DNA of 64,000 nt. Origin: Hyphomicrobiales bacterium (GTDB lineage: Bacteria; Pseudomonadota; Alphaproteobacteria; Rhizobiales; Rhizobiaceae). Both the position numbers and the translations under genes were made by a program. Below, piece by piece: positions 35,805 through 45,417 of the stretch (its first letter is position 1; each line of letters starts with the position of its first letter). Below the pieces are notes generated by a model. It had not been told where the DNA came from, searched no databases, and saw nothing but the letters and a program-made list of their open reading frames with translations. The stretch covers positions 62,001-126,000 of the forward strand of contig UBJO01000025.1 of assembly GCA_900465665.1 (NCBI GenBank), read 5' to 3'.

Positions 35805-36683
35805 ATGAGCGATGAAAGCGAGCGTGTCATGAGATGTTCCGACAAAGCGGCCCTCGATCAGTGGTATCCGCTTGGCACAGAAAAAGAGATCGCCTTCGGC
35901 CGCACGAACACCCGCCTGTTGGGGACGGGGCTGACGATCGCTCGCGCCGAGGATGGCGCTCTTGTGGTCATGGCCGATGACAGCGATCAACCGCTGCCGA
36001 TCATCAACCGCTTCGGCCTGGTCTGGACGACGCTTGGGGAGCCAGCCGGCGGGCTTTTCGCGCTTCCCGAAGCAGACGAAGAGGACCGCCGCGTTGTCAA
36101 TTGCGGTGCGGTCATGGTGCGGTCGTCGGGATTGCGGATCATCGAGAATTTTCTTGACATGGCACACTTTCCGTTCGTCCACACGGACATTCTAGGCGCC
36201 GAGCCGCATACAGAGGTTATGCACTATAACGCTGAAATCCGTCGGGATGTCGATGAAGTCTGGGCAACCAATTGCCAGTTCTTTCAGCCCCAGGCAGCGC
36301 TATCGGCGACCGACGGGATCATGACTGACTATATCTACCGGGTGATGACGCCGTTCACGACGCTTCTTTACAAGACCTGTCCGAATTCGGCCAATCGCTG
36401 GGATGTCATTTGCCTCTTCGTCCAGCCGCTCGATCCCGACCGCTGTATCGCCCACCCCGTGATGTTCCTGATCGACGCCGTGTCGACGACAACGGAGCTC
36501 GTTCACTTCCAGCAGCTGATCTTCCTGCAGGACCGCATCATTCTGGAAAACCAGCGCCCGCTGCTTCTGCCCATGGAATCGCGTGCGGAAATTCCGACCC
36601 GCGCCGACGCGAGCTCGATCGCCTATCGCCGCTGGCTGAAAGAAAAGGGCATCACCTACGGTACGACGGCCATGGCAGCCTGA
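35805..36683 (+). CDS. Rieske-less non-haem iron oxygenase subunit (NdmC-like)
   Basis: This 292-residue protein has the catalytic part of a Rieske ring-hydroxylating oxygenase but no Rieske domain. The opening DQWYPLGTEKE is family-like. After GALVVMADDSDQP the sequence goes straight to RFGLVWTTLGEP, so the CxH/CxxH cluster-binding insert is cleanly absent. The mononuclear iron site is intact: D118, H121 and H126 in ENFLDMAHFPFVH, and the likely third ligand D243 in LQDRIILENQRP. It would need an outside Rieske donor, and the free Rieske protein at 29785 is the natural candidate. Size and layout recall NdmC (N7-demethylation of 7-methylxanthine). It lies between a purine-type importer and guanine deaminase, so a purine substrate is inferred. 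An in-frame ATG at 35829 is an alternative start. Confidence 0.85.
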   Translation: MSDESERVMRCSDKAALDQWYPLGTEKEIAFGRTNTRLLGTGLTIARAEDGALVVMADDSDQPLPIINRFGLVWTTLGEPAGGLFALPEADEEDRRVVNCGAVMVRSSGLRIIENFLDMAHFPFVHTDILGAEPHTEVMHYNAEIRRDVDEVWATNCQFFQPQAALSATDGIMTDYIYRVMTPFTTLLYKTCPNSANRWDVICLFVQPLDPDRCIAHPVMFLIDAVSTTTELVHFQQLIFLQDRIILENQRPLLLPMESRAEIPTRADASSIAYRRWLKEKGITYGTTAMAA

Positions 36684-36827
36684 GGGCTGGCGATTTTCGC
36701 TCGCGTTGGGAGCGTCCCATCAATGCACGACAGCCCCCGTAAAAACGCAGGGCTCCGGCGATGGACCCCGTCGCGATTCGCTATAGATTTAAATTCCTGC
36801 ATACGTGCGCGGATACTGACGCATTGA

Positions 36828-38213
36828 TTGAATTGGAATACAGCATTGGACTTGCGGAATAAAACGCTCTGCGCCTCCGGATTTCACGCGCCGGAGCGCG
36901 GAAAGATCGATATCCTGGACGAGGTGCTGATCGACATCGGCGCGGATGGCACGATTGCCGCCATGCATCGCCCGAGCGATCCGAACTACCGGACCATTCG
37001 CGAGGCGCGCGAGGAAGGCGGCGAGTTGGTCACGCTGCCTGTAGGCTCTTATCTCCTTCCGGGCTTCATCGATCTTCACGTACATGCACCGCAATATCCC
37101 CAGCTTGGCAGCGCGCTCGATGTGCCGCTCGAAGTGTGGCTGCAGAAATACACCTTCCCGCTGGAAGCCCGCTATGGAGACCTTGCCTTCGCGAAGCGCG
37201 GCTACGGCCTGCTTGTCGACGACCTCCTCGCGAACGGTACGACCACCGCGCTCTATTTCGCCACCGTGCACCAGGATGCAACGCGATCGCTTGCGGATAT
37301 ATGTCTGGAGAAGGGCCAGCGCGCGCTGATCGGCAAGGTGGCGATGGACAATGCCGACGAGTGCCCGGATTACTACCGCGACGCCTCGCCGGAAGCCGCG
37401 ATCGAAGGCACGCGGGCACTGATCGATTACATCAACGCCCATCCCGAAAACGGCGAGAAGCGGGTGCTTCCCGTCATCACGCCACGTTTCGTGCCATCCT
37501 GTACCGACGCGACGCTTGAGGGGCTGGGCGCTCTTGCCAAGGAGTGCGGCTGCCACGTGCAGACCCACTGTTCGGAGAGCGACTGGGCGCATGGATATGT
37601 GCTGTCCCGTTATGGGGTGACCGATACCGAGGCGCTCGATCGCTTCGGTCTTCTCGGCCGGCGCACGGTGCTGGCGCACGCCAACTTTCTGACGGACGGT
37701 GACATGGACAAGGTGCGGGATCGCGAAGCGGCAGTTGCCCACTGCCCGCTCTCCAACGTCTATTTCGCCAACGCAGTCTTCCCGCTCAAGGCCGCCCTCG
37801 ACAAGGGCATGCATGTTGGTCTCGGCACGGATGTCTCCGGCGGACCGAGCGCCTCGATGCTCGAGAACTGCCGCGGCGCGATCTTGATGTCGCGAGCGCT
37901 GGAAAGCGGCGTCGATCCCAAGCGCGACGCCAAAGCGCGCGCCTGCTATGGGCCAGCACAGATCGATTTTCGCGACGCCTTCTATATCGCTACAGCAGGC
38001 GGCGGCGTCGCCCTCGATCTGCCGATCGGCCAGTTTACGCCAGGCTACCTCTTCGATGCGATCGTCATTGACACCAAGGCGCCGAAGGGATCGGTGCGCT
38101 TGTTCGACGAATTCGATAGCGGCGAGCAGATCCTGCAGAAAATCATCAACACCGCCTCGAAGCCCAACATCGCAACCGCTTGGGTTGGCGGCACGAACTT
38201 GCGCCTGCCGTAA
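36828..38213 (+). CDS. guaD: Guanine deaminase
   Basis: This 461-residue amidohydrolase converts guanine to xanthine and ammonia. The zinc ligands are visible in GFIDLHVHAPQ (HxH), QTHCSESDW, LAHANFL and GTDVSGGPSASML (Asp), all in the guanine-deaminase form. The start is uncertain: TTG at 36828 or TTG at 36846, with no strong ribosome site; no ATG fits. It lies 144 bp after the oxygenase gene; CTATAGATTTAAATT near 36780 could be a local promoter element. It would use guanine imported or formed by the upstream genes. Confidence 0.93.
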   Translation: MNWNTALDLRNKTLCASGFHAPERGKIDILDEVLIDIGADGTIAAMHRPSDPNYRTIREAREEGGELVTLPVGSYLLPGFIDLHVHAPQYPQLGSALDVPLEVWLQKYTFPLEARYGDLAFAKRGYGLLVDDLLANGTTTALYFATVHQDATRSLADICLEKGQRALIGKVAMDNADECPDYYRDASPEAAIEGTRALIDYINAHPENGEKRVLPVITPRFVPSCTDATLEGLGALAKECGCHVQTHCSESDWAHGYVLSRYGVTDTEALDRFGLLGRRTVLAHANFLTDGDMDKVRDREAAVAHCPLSNVYFANAVFPLKAALDKGMHVGLGTDVSGGPSASMLENCRGAILMSRALESGVDPKRDAKARACYGPAQIDFRDAFYIATAGGGVALDLPIGQFTPGYLFDAIVIDTKAPKGSVRLFDEFDSGEQILQKIINTASKPNIATAWVGGTNLRLP

Positions 38214-38221
38214 GAAAGGCG

Positions 38222-39097
38222 TCAGCCACGCAGCATCTCGATAATCGCCGAGAAATCGCGGCTGCCATTGCCCTGCTTTTCAAAGCGCGCGAATAGTTGC
38301 GCGGCTTCGGCGCCAAGCGGGGTCGAAGCGCTGGTTGCAAGGGCAGCCTCCTGCGCCAGCCGGAGATCCTTTAGCATCAAGGCGGCAGCGAACCCGGGCT
38401 TGTAATCGTTGTTGGCGGGCGATGTCGGCACCGGGCCGGGAACCGGGCAATAGGTGTTGATCGACCAGCATTGGCCAGATGACGTCGAGGCGACATCGAA
38501 CAAGGCCTGGTGCGAGAGGCCGAGCTTTTCTCCCAGCGCGAAAGCCTCACAGACGCCGATCATCGATATGCCGAGGATCATATTGTTGCAGATCTTCGCC
38601 GCCTGCCCCGCGCCAGCCTCTCCGCAATGCACGATCTTCCGGCCCATTGCCTCGAGTATGGGTTTGGCCTTTGCGAAACTCTCCGGCGTTCCTCCCGCCA
38701 TGAAGGTCAGCGAGCCGGCCGCCGCTCCGCTCGTTCCGCCGGAGACCGGAGCATCGAGCGATGGGCAATCGGCGGCCTTTGCCATCTCATGCGCCTTGCG
38801 CGCGCTGGCGACGTCGATTGTCGAGCAGTCGATGACGAGCGCTCCCAAGGGAACTACGCCAAGGATATCCGTCCACGCCGTCAGGACGTGCTTGCCCTGC
38901 GGGAGCATGGTCACCACAACGTCGGCACCGCTCACAGCGTGGGAGATATCGCTCGCCGGCTGCACGCCGGTCGCTTGCGCGGCCTGAAGCAACGCCGGCA
39001 CCAAATCGAAGCCCGCGACCGTGTGCCCTGCCTTGACCAGATTTGCCGCCATCGGCCCGCCCATATTGCCGAGGCCGATAAACGCGACCTTTGCCAT
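38222..39097 (-). CDS. mmsB: 3-Hydroxyisobutyrate dehydrogenase
   Basis: This 291-residue beta-hydroxyacid dehydrogenase has FIGLGNMGGPMAANLVKAGH (NAD site), DAPVSGGTSGAAAG (substrate site) and the catalytic Lys in GQAAKICNNM. The C-terminal CWSINTYCPVPGPVP stretch favours the valine-pathway enzyme (3-hydroxyisobutyrate to methylmalonate semialdehyde) over tartronate-semialdehyde reductase. It is convergent with guanine deaminase (8-bp gap) and divergent from an acyl-CoA dehydrogenase. Other valine genes are not in view. Confidence 0.88.
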   Translation of the reverse strand: MAKVAFIGLGNMGGPMAANLVKAGHTVAGFDLVPALLQAAQATGVQPASDISHAVSGADVVVTMLPQGKHVLTAWTDILGVVPLGALVIDCSTIDVASARKAHEMAKAADCPSLDAPVSGGTSGAAAGSLTFMAGGTPESFAKAKPILEAMGRKIVHCGEAGAGQAAKICNNMILGISMIGVCEAFALGEKLGLSHQALFDVASTSSGQCWSINTYCPVPGPVPTSPANNDYKPGFAAALMLKDLRLAQEAALATSASTPLGAEAAQLFARFEKQGNGSRDFSAIIEMLRG

Positions 39098-39266
39098 GTC
39101 CTGCTCCTATCCTCGGACGCTCGCATTTGAGCCGCCATTGAGGGATAGCTATGTCATGATCGCGCGCAGTCGAGAGTGACAGGCGCGGTGGCGTGTTGAC
39201 GCTGTCTTGCCCCGGCAGTATCCCAATAGGGCCCGCGACATGCCAATGGATCGAGGAGGATGAACC

Positions 39267-40454
39267 ATGCAGCACACCCGCGAGAGTTTCGACTGGTCTG
39301 ATCCGTTCCGGCTCGTCGAGCAACTCAGCGACGAGGAGCGCATGGTGCTCGACACCGCGCATTCCTACGCGCAGGAAAAGCTTGCGCCGCGCGTGCTCGA
39401 AGCCTTCCGCCATGAGAAAACCGATCCGAGCATCTTTCGCGAAATGGGCGAGCTTGGCCTCCTCGGCCCGACGATATCGCCCGAATATGGCGGCGCGGGC
39501 CTCGGCTACGTCGCCTACGGCCTGATCGCCCGCGAGGTCGAGCGGGTCGACAGCGGCTATCGCTCCATGATGAGCGTCCAGTCCTCGCTGGTGATGGTGC
39601 CGATCGATGCGTTCGGATCCGAAGCGCAGAAGCAGAGATATCTACCGAAACTCGCCACCGGCGAATGGATCGGCTGCTTTGGCCTGACTGAGCCTAACCA
39701 TGGCTCCGATCCGGGATCCATGGCGACACGCGCAAGGAAAGTCGACAGCGGCTACAGACTTTCCGGCACCAAGACGTGGATATCGAACGCGCCGATCGCC
39801 GATGTGTTCGTGGTCTGGGCAAAGACGGACGATGGCGTGATCCGTGGCTTCATCCTTGAAAAGGGATGGAACGGCCTGACGGCGCCTGCCATTCACGGCA
39901 AGATCGGCCTGCGCGCCTCTTTAACAGGCGAAGTGGTGATGAACGGCGTCTTCGTACCGGAAGAGAACCTGTTGCCTAACGTCTCCGGCCTCAAGGGTCC
40001 GTTTACGTCCCTCAACTCCGCCCGTTTCGGGATCGCCTGGGGCGCGCTCGGCGCCGCCGAGGATTGCTATGCGCGGGCGCGTCAATACACGCTCGACCGC
40101 AAGCAATTCGACCGGCCGCTCGCCGCCAGTCAGTTGATCCAGCGGAAGCTCGCCGACATGGCGACCGAGATCACGCTCGGCCTGCAGGGCTGCCTGCGCC
40201 TCGGGCGCATGAAGGAGGACGGCCACCCGCCGGTCGAGCTTACCTCGATTTTGAAACGAAACTCCTGCGGCAAGGCGCTCGATATCGCCCGAATGGCGCG
40301 CGACATGCTTGGAGGCAACGGCATCTCCGATGAGTTCGGCGTCGCCCGCCATCTCGTCAACCTCGAGGTGGTCAACACCTATGAGGGAACGCACGACATT
40401 CACGCCCTGATCCTCGGCCGCGCCATAACGGGGATAGCGGCGTTCTCGAACTGA
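39267..40454 (+). CDS. gcdH: Glutaryl-CoA dehydrogenase
   Basis: This 395-residue acyl-CoA dehydrogenase oxidises and decarboxylates glutaryl-CoA to crotonyl-CoA in lysine/tryptophan breakdown. The C-terminal [20 protein letters not shown] with the catalytic Glu in YEGTHD is the GcdH signature; [14 protein letters not shown] and [16 protein letters not shown] bind FAD and substrate. GGAGGA lies about 8 nt before the ATG. It is monocistronic. Confidence 0.93.
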   Translation: MQHTRESFDWSDPFRLVEQLSDEERMVLDTAHSYAQEKLAPRVLEAFRHEKTDPSIFREMGELGLLGPTISPEYGGAGLGYVAYGLIAREVERVDSGYRSMMSVQSSLVMVPIDAFGSEAQKQRYLPKLATGEWIGCFGLTEPNHGSDPGSMATRARKVDSGYRLSGTKTWISNAPIADVFVVWAKTDDGVIRGFILEKGWNGLTAPAIHGKIGLRASLTGEVVMNGVFVPEENLLPNVSGLKGPFTSLNSARFGIAWGALGAAEDCYARARQYTLDRKQFDRPLAASQLIQRKLADMATEITLGLQGCLRLGRMKEDGHPPVELTSILKRNSCGKALDIARMARDMLGGNGISDEFGVARHLVNLEVVNTYEGTHDIHALILGRAITGIAAFSN

Positions 40455-40549
40455 GAGAGAATTCTTCGCCGCCAAATTGCAACAGACCCGACAATATGCA
40501 AACTTTCCCTCATCGCGGGGAGAGCCTGCGCTGCGATGGGGGATTGCGC

Positions 40550-41008
40550 ATGCTTCTATTTCTCGCATTTCTGATTGGCGTCATCGCCGGGCTGCGCACA
40601 ATGACAGCGCCGGCAGCCGTCGCCTGGGGCGCGGCGCTCAGCTGGTTCGACGTATCTCAGACACCGCTCGCCTTCATGGGCTATCGCTGGACACCATGGA
40701 TCTTCACACTGCTGGCGCTGGTCGAACTGGTGACGGATCAATTGCCGTCCACGCCTTCAAGAAAAGTGCCGATGCAATTCGGTGCGCGGCTTATCATGGG
40801 CGCGCTGTCAGGCGCCACCATCGGCGCTGCCGGCGGATCATTGCTCGGTGGCCTCATCGCCGGCATTCTTGGCGCTGCTGCGGGCACACTCCGCGGTGCG
40901 GCGGCGCGCGCTAAATTGGCAAGCGTGTTTCATAGAGATTCGCCAGCCGCCATTCTCGAGGACGCCGTCGCTATTGTCGGCGCGATCCTGATCGTGGCGT
41001 CGGTCTAA
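40550..41008 (+). CDS. DUF4126-family membrane protein
   Basis: This 152-residue protein has about four transmembrane helices and Gly/Ala-rich segments (SGATIGAAGGSLLGGLIAGI). It opens with LFLAFLIGVIAGLRTMTAPA, the usual DUF4126 start. I chose the ATG at 40550 (GGGGGAT upstream). Its TAA overlaps the next ATG by one base, so it is co-translated with the flavin disulfide reductase. Function unknown. Confidence 0.82.
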   Translation: MLLFLAFLIGVIAGLRTMTAPAAVAWGAALSWFDVSQTPLAFMGYRWTPWIFTLLALVELVTDQLPSTPSRKVPMQFGARLIMGALSGATIGAAGGSLLGGLIAGILGAAAGTLRGAAARAKLASVFHRDSPAAILEDAVAIVGAILIVASV

Positions 41009-42375
41009 TGCGGAGCTTCGACGCCATCGTTATCGGCGCCGGCCAATCCGGCCCCTTCCTCGCCGCCCGGATGGCGGAGAAGGGCATGAAGGTCGCGCTG
41101 ATCGAGCGCAAATATCTCGGCGGAACATGCGTCAACGCCGGATGCATGCCCACCAAGACTCTCGTCGCGAGCGCCCGCGCCGCTTATGTCGCCCGCAATG
41201 CCGGCGGCTACGGAGTATCGATTGTGGGTAAGATCGGTATCGATATGGCGGTCGTGCGAAAGCGCGCTTTGACGGTAACCCTGGAGGCTCGCAACGGGCT
41301 GATCTCCTGGTTCGCGGGCATGGACGACGTGTCCGTGATTTACGGTCATGCAAGATTCGAGAGCGAACGGACGATCATGGTCAACGGCGAGCAGCTCACC
41401 GCGCCGCGCATCTATATCAACGTCGGCGCGCGACCGGCCATTCCCGATATGCCTGGTATCGGCGACATCGAATTTCTGACCAGCACGTCGATCATCGCGT
41501 TGGACACGTTACCACGGCATCTAGTCGTCATTGGCGGAAGCTATATCGGGCTTGAGTTCGCCCAGATGTATCGCCGCTTCGGCGCCGATGTTACCGTCGT
41601 CGAGCGTGGCCCCACGCTCGCCTCTCGAGAGGATGACGACATCTCGGACGCGATCGCCGATATTCTGCGCGCCGAAGGAATTGCCATCCATACCGGCGCG
41701 CACCGCATCGCGTTTAAGAAAAGAGCGGATGGTATCGAGGTCGCAGTCGCCGATGGTATCGCCGATATCACAGCGAGCCATGTGCTGGTGGCAACCGGCC
41801 GTGTGCCCAACACGGACGATCTCGGCCTCGATCGTGCCGGTGTGGCCACCGACACACGTGGCTACATCATCGTTGACGACAAGCTGGCGACCAATATCGA
41901 AGGTATCTGGGCTCTTGGCGACTGCAATGGCCACGGCGCCTTCACGCATACCTCCTACAACGACTTCGAGATCGCAGCCGCCAATCTGCTCGATGGGGAA
42001 GATCGCAAGCTTAGCGACCGCATTCTCGCCTATGCGCTCTATATCGACCCGCCGCTCGGCCGCGTCGGCATGTCGGAAAAGCAGGCGCGTGCATCGGGCC
42101 GCGAGATTATGATCTCGACCCGGCCGATGACCAAAGTCGGACGCGCCAAGGAGCGAGGCGAGACCAAAGGCTTCATGAAGGTCATCGCCGACGCGCAAAC
42201 AAAGCAGATCCTCGGAGCCGCGATCCTCGGTATAGAGGGTGACGAGGCGATCCATGGTTTCATCGACGCGATGAACGCCAGAACAACCTATCGCGAGCTG
42301 AAATGGGCAGTGCCGATCCACCCGACGGTCTCCGAACTGATCCCGACATTGCTTGGCGACCTGAAGAAAGTGTAG
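41008..42375 (+). CDS. FAD-dependent pyridine-nucleotide disulfide oxidoreductase
   Basis: This 455-residue class I flavin disulfide reductase has FAD motif VIGAGQSGPFLAARM, the redox pair in GGTCVNAGCMPTKT, the NAD motif VIGGSYIGLEFAQMY, and the active-site His-Glu in HPTVSELIPT. It resembles mercuric reductase without the N-terminal metal domain and without the C-terminal Cys pair, so mercury reduction is unlikely. It could act on a small disulfide or on dihydrolipoamide. It is coupled to a DUF4126 gene and followed by a DedA gene. Confidence 0.88.
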   Translation: MRSFDAIVIGAGQSGPFLAARMAEKGMKVALIERKYLGGTCVNAGCMPTKTLVASARAAYVARNAGGYGVSIVGKIGIDMAVVRKRALTVTLEARNGLISWFAGMDDVSVIYGHARFESERTIMVNGEQLTAPRIYINVGARPAIPDMPGIGDIEFLTSTSIIALDTLPRHLVVIGGSYIGLEFAQMYRRFGADVTVVERGPTLASREDDDISDAIADILRAEGIAIHTGAHRIAFKKRADGIEVAVADGIADITASHVLVATGRVPNTDDLGLDRAGVATDTRGYIIVDDKLATNIEGIWALGDCNGHGAFTHTSYNDFEIAAANLLDGEDRKLSDRILAYALYIDPPLGRVGMSEKQARASGREIMISTRPMTKVGRAKERGETKGFMKVIADAQTKQILGAAILGIEGDEAIHGFIDAMNARTTYRELKWAVPIHPTVSELIPTLLGDLKKV

Positions 42376-42413
42376 CTTTCACGGCGGCAGGCCAAAACGC
42401 TAAGGGAATAATC

Positions 42414-42989
42414 GTGTCCATAGAACATCTGATCGAACACTACGGGGTTGTCGCGATCTTCTTGGGGACGGCATTCGAGGGCGAGACCGCGGCCTTTCTC
42501 GGTGGCATCCTCTCCCATCGCGGGCTTGTCACCTACTGGACGGCCTCGCTGATGGCGTCGGCGGGTTCATTCGCCGGAGACCAGATGTGGTTCTTCGCCG
42601 GCCGCTATGCGGCCCGCTGGCGCGTTGTCCGCCGGCTGATGGAGACACCAACGCTGGCGCAGGTGACGTCCCTCCTCGAACGTTACCCGACAGGTTTCAT
42701 CCTGGCGTTCCGCTTTCTCGTCGGCCTGAGAACGATCAGTCCGATCGTGATCGGCACGACGCGAATCTCGAGCGGCAAATTCGTGGTGCTGAATGCGATT
42801 GCGGCGCTTGTATGGGGACAGCTATTCACGGCGCTCGGCTACCTTTTCGGCCATGGTATCGAGCAGATCCTGGGCCGTATGCCGCTGCACCATCACCTCT
42901 TCATCGGGCTCGGGGCCGCGGCCATCGTGGCTGGCGCGGCCCTTGTCTTCAGAAAGGCTTTCAAAAAAGTGTCGGCTAGCGCGAGCTAG
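42414..42989 (+). CDS. DedA-family membrane protein
   Basis: This 191-residue protein has the DedA/VTT pattern: FLGTAFEGETAAFLGG (acidic membrane motif), GSFAGDQMWFFAGRYAAR and RFLVGLRTISPIVIG. DedA proteins act in envelope lipid recycling and proton-linked homeostasis. I chose the GTG at 42414 because AAGGGA lies 6 nt upstream; a frame to 42303 overlaps the previous gene without a ribosome site. It ends in a strong hairpin. Confidence 0.88.
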   Translation: MSIEHLIEHYGVVAIFLGTAFEGETAAFLGGILSHRGLVTYWTASLMASAGSFAGDQMWFFAGRYAARWRVVRRLMETPTLAQVTSLLERYPTGFILAFRFLVGLRTISPIVIGTTRISSGKFVVLNAIAALVWGQLFTALGYLFGHGIEQILGRMPLHHHLFIGLGAAAIVAGAALVFRKAFKKVSASAS

Positions 42990-42992
42990 CCG
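42973..42992. terminator. Hairpin with GCGA loop between convergent genes
   Basis: Perfect 8-bp arms CGGCTAGC / GCTAGCCG enclose a GNRA-type GCGA tetraloop. It overlaps the last codons of the DedA gene and lies 8 bp from the end of the convergent dehydrogenase gene. Without a T run it may be a bidirectional boundary hairpin. Confidence 0.5.
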
Positions 42993-43000
42993 GCAGGCAC

Positions 43001-44044
43001 CTATTCCATCACAATCTGCAGCTTCACGTCGCTCGGGCGCGCTTCGACCGCGCGGTCGAAAGCCTTCATCGAATCCTCGAAGCCGAACGTGTCGGAAATC
43101 AGAGGCTTCAGATCGACACGACCTGAGCCGAGGAGCGCAATCGACCGCTCATACTGATGCGCGTAGCGGAATACCGTTTCGATGCGGATTTCCTTGGTCG
43201 AGGCAGTCGAGACGTCGAACCCTATCGGGTTGACCGGCAGACCAACGGCAACGATGACGCCGCCGGGACGTGCCAGATCCATGATGGTCTCCCAGGCCTT
43301 CGGCGAACCGGAGCATTCGAAGATCACGTCGGCACCCCACCCGTCCGTCAGCCGCGAGACTTCCTCTGTAATGTTCTTTTCGCGAATATTGACCGGGAGC
43401 ACGCCCTGATACTGTGCGGCGATATCGAGCTTCGGCTGGGCGAGGTCGGCAACGATCGCGCGAGCGCAGCCGCCGGCAAGTGCTGCGATAGCAACCATCG
43501 TGCCGATCGGGCCGGCACCGAGCACAACGGCGGTGTCGCCGGGGGCGATCTTCGCCTTGGTGGCGGCCTGCATGCCGACGGCGAAGGGCTCAACCATGGC
43601 GCCTTCGGCAAAGCTGACATTATCAGGCAGCTTGAACGTGTAGTTGGCGGGGTGAACGACTTCGGGCGTGAGCACGCCGTGAACTGGCGGTGTCGCCCAG
43701 AAGGAGACGGCGGGATCGACATTGTACATGCCGAGCCGGCTTGCCTTGGAATTCGGATCGGGAATGCCTGGCTCCATGCAGACGCGATCGCCGACCTTCA
43801 GGTGCGTGACGCCGGCGCCGACCTCGACGACGGTACCCGCCGCCTCGTGCCCGAGAACCATCGGCTCGTTGACGACGAAGGGGCCGATCTTGCCGTGCGT
43901 GTAATAGTGAACGTCGGAGCCGCAGACGCCGACCGTGTGGATCTTGATCTTGACCTCGCCCGGCCCGGTTTCCATCGGCAAATCGATCTCGCGGATTGCG
44001 AGCTCATGCTGGCGCTCCAGCACCAATGCGCGGACTTTGGTCAT
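43001..44044 (-). CDS. Xylitol/sorbitol-type zinc alcohol dehydrogenase
   Basis: This 347-residue MDR-family enzyme oxidises a polyol to a ketose with NAD. It has the catalytic-zinc ligands in [10 protein letters not shown] and GHEAAG, and the Rossmann motif [16 protein letters not shown]. The [10 protein letters not shown] segment is typical of xylitol and sorbitol dehydrogenases. The structural-zinc cysteine cluster is missing, as in many polyol enzymes. I chose the ATG at 44044 (GGGAAGGAA upstream). It is monocistronic and divergent from the sulfate operon. Confidence 0.9.
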   Translation of the reverse strand: MTKVRALVLERQHELAIREIDLPMETGPGEVKIKIHTVGVCGSDVHYYTHGKIGPFVVNEPMVLGHEAAGTVVEVGAGVTHLKVGDRVCMEPGIPDPNSKASRLGMYNVDPAVSFWATPPVHGVLTPEVVHPANYTFKLPDNVSFAEGAMVEPFAVGMQAATKAKIAPGDTAVVLGAGPIGTMVAIAALAGGCARAIVADLAQPKLDIAAQYQGVLPVNIREKNITEEVSRLTDGWGADVIFECSGSPKAWETIMDLARPGGVIVAVGLPVNPIGFDVSTASTKEIRIETVFRYAHQYERSIALLGSGRVDLKPLISDTFGFEDSMKAFDRAVEARPSDVKLQIVME

Positions 44045-44383
44045 ATGTGTATTCCTTCCCTTGCCTCCCCGCGCGCGAGTCGAGCGCGGTATCAGCGGAC
44101 TATAGTCGCCCGACACGACGGATTTCAATTCCATCGCGAAAGCTTTTGCTCATGACGCGATGGGCTGCCCGCACCTACTGCCAGTTGCCATTGAAACGTG
44201 GCCCGTCTGGCGTTGCTCTCTCACCTTACCGCTGCGAGCAGCTAGAGCTCAACAGCACATTCATTTCAAAACGGCGAACGAAATGGCACGCCATTCCCAA
44301 AGCAGCGCATGGAACAGAAACAATCTTCGTTTCATTATACGACCAAGTTGGTAGAGTTTGGCTCACAAATGAAGGAGGTTCCC
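44045..44383. other. Divergent intergenic region before sulfate operon
   Basis: These 339 bp hold the promoters of the polyol dehydrogenase and the sulfate operon. AAGGAGG at 44374-44380 is the ribosome site of sbp. A 14-bp palindrome AATGGC-AC-GCCATT at 44282-44295 could be a regulator site, and GAAAC-N7-GTTTC lies nearby. I see no RNA gene. Confidence 0.45.
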
Positions 44384-45409
44384 ATGCACGCACAACGGAT
44401 TGCCCGGCTTCTTGCGGCCGCGGTTCTGGCAGGCAGTTTCGCCATCGGCGCTGTCGCACCAGCTCTTGCCGATCAGACGCTTCTCAACGTATCCTACGAT
44501 CCGACACGGGAACTGTATAAGGATTTCAACGCTGCCTTCGCACAGAAGTGGCAGAAGGACACCGGCGAGACGGTGACGGTCCAGGCTTCGCATGGTGGCT
44601 CCGGCGCGCAGGCGCGCTCGGTCATCGACGGTCTTGAAGCCGATGTCGTAACGCTCGCTCTCGAAGGCGACATCGACGCGATCGCCCAAAAGACCGGCAA
44701 AATCCCGGCTGACTGGAAGAGCAAGCTTCCCAACAACTCGACACCTTACACCTCCACCATCGTGTTCCTGGTCCGCAAGGGCAATCCGAAGGGCATCAAG
44801 GATTGGGCCGATCTCGTGAAGGACGACGTCCAGGTGATCACGCCGAACCCGAAGACATCGGGCGGCGCGCGCTGGAACTTCCTGGCTGCCTGGGCCTGGG
44901 CCAAGCAGGCAAACGGCGGCGATGAGGCAAAGGCGCAGGCCTATGTGACGAGCCTGCTTCAGCACGTTCCCGTTCTCGACACCGGTGCACGCGGCGCCAC
45001 CACCACCTTCGTCCAGCGCGGACTGGGTGACGTGCTTCTTGCCTGGGAAAACGAAGCCTACCTCTCGCTTGAAGAACTCGGCCCTGATCAGTTCGAGATC
45101 GTAACCCCGAGCTTCTCGATCCGTGCGGACCCGCCGGTCGCCGTGGTCGACGGCAATGTCGACAAGAAGGGCACGCGCAAGGTCGCCGAGGCCTATCTGA
45201 ACTACCTCTATTCCGACGAGGGCCAGAAGATCGCGGCCAAGCACTATTACCGCCCGATCAAGCCCGAAGCAGCCGACCCTGCCGATATCGCCCGCTTTCC
45301 GAAGCTGACGCTTGCAACGATCGACGATTTCGGCGGCTGGAAGCAAGCACAGCCGAAGTTCTTCGGAGATGGCGGCGTGTTTGACCAAATCTACAAGCCG
45401 GCACAATAA
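44384..45409 (+). CDS. sbp: Periplasmic sulfate-binding protein
   Basis: This 341-residue protein binds sulfate (or thiosulfate) for the CysTWA importer. A signal peptide ([20 protein letters not shown], cleavage at ALA|DQ) is followed by [13 protein letters not shown] and the anion-site motif [14 protein letters not shown]. The start has a perfect AAGGAGG. It is followed closely by cysT, cysW and cysA in order. Confidence 0.95.
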   Translation: MHAQRIARLLAAAVLAGSFAIGAVAPALADQTLLNVSYDPTRELYKDFNAAFAQKWQKDTGETVTVQASHGGSGAQARSVIDGLEADVVTLALEGDIDAIAQKTGKIPADWKSKLPNNSTPYTSTIVFLVRKGNPKGIKDWADLVKDDVQVITPNPKTSGGARWNFLAAWAWAKQANGGDEAKAQAYVTSLLQHVPVLDTGARGATTTFVQRGLGDVLLAWENEAYLSLEELGPDQFEIVTPSFSIRADPPVAVVDGNVDKKGTRKVAEAYLNYLYSDEGQKIAAKHYYRPIKPEAADPADIARFPKLTLATIDDFGGWKQAQPKFFGDGGVFDQIYKPAQ

Positions 45410-45417
45410 TACATCGC

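Noticed and set aside
35805..36683. Oxygenase subunit as a pseudogene that lost its Rieske domain
   Set aside because: The frame is intact, the junction is clean, all iron ligands remain, and a matching free Rieske protein is encoded nearby.
41008..42375. Mercuric reductase (merA)
   Set aside because: There is no N-terminal metal-binding domain, no C-terminal Cys pair and no other mer gene, so only the general flavin disulfide reductase family is assigned.
44282..44295. Palindrome AATGGC-AC-GCCATT as a CysB-type site for the sulfate operon
   Set aside because: It does not match a site I can name and lies about 90 bp from the start; kept only as a note in the intergenic entry.
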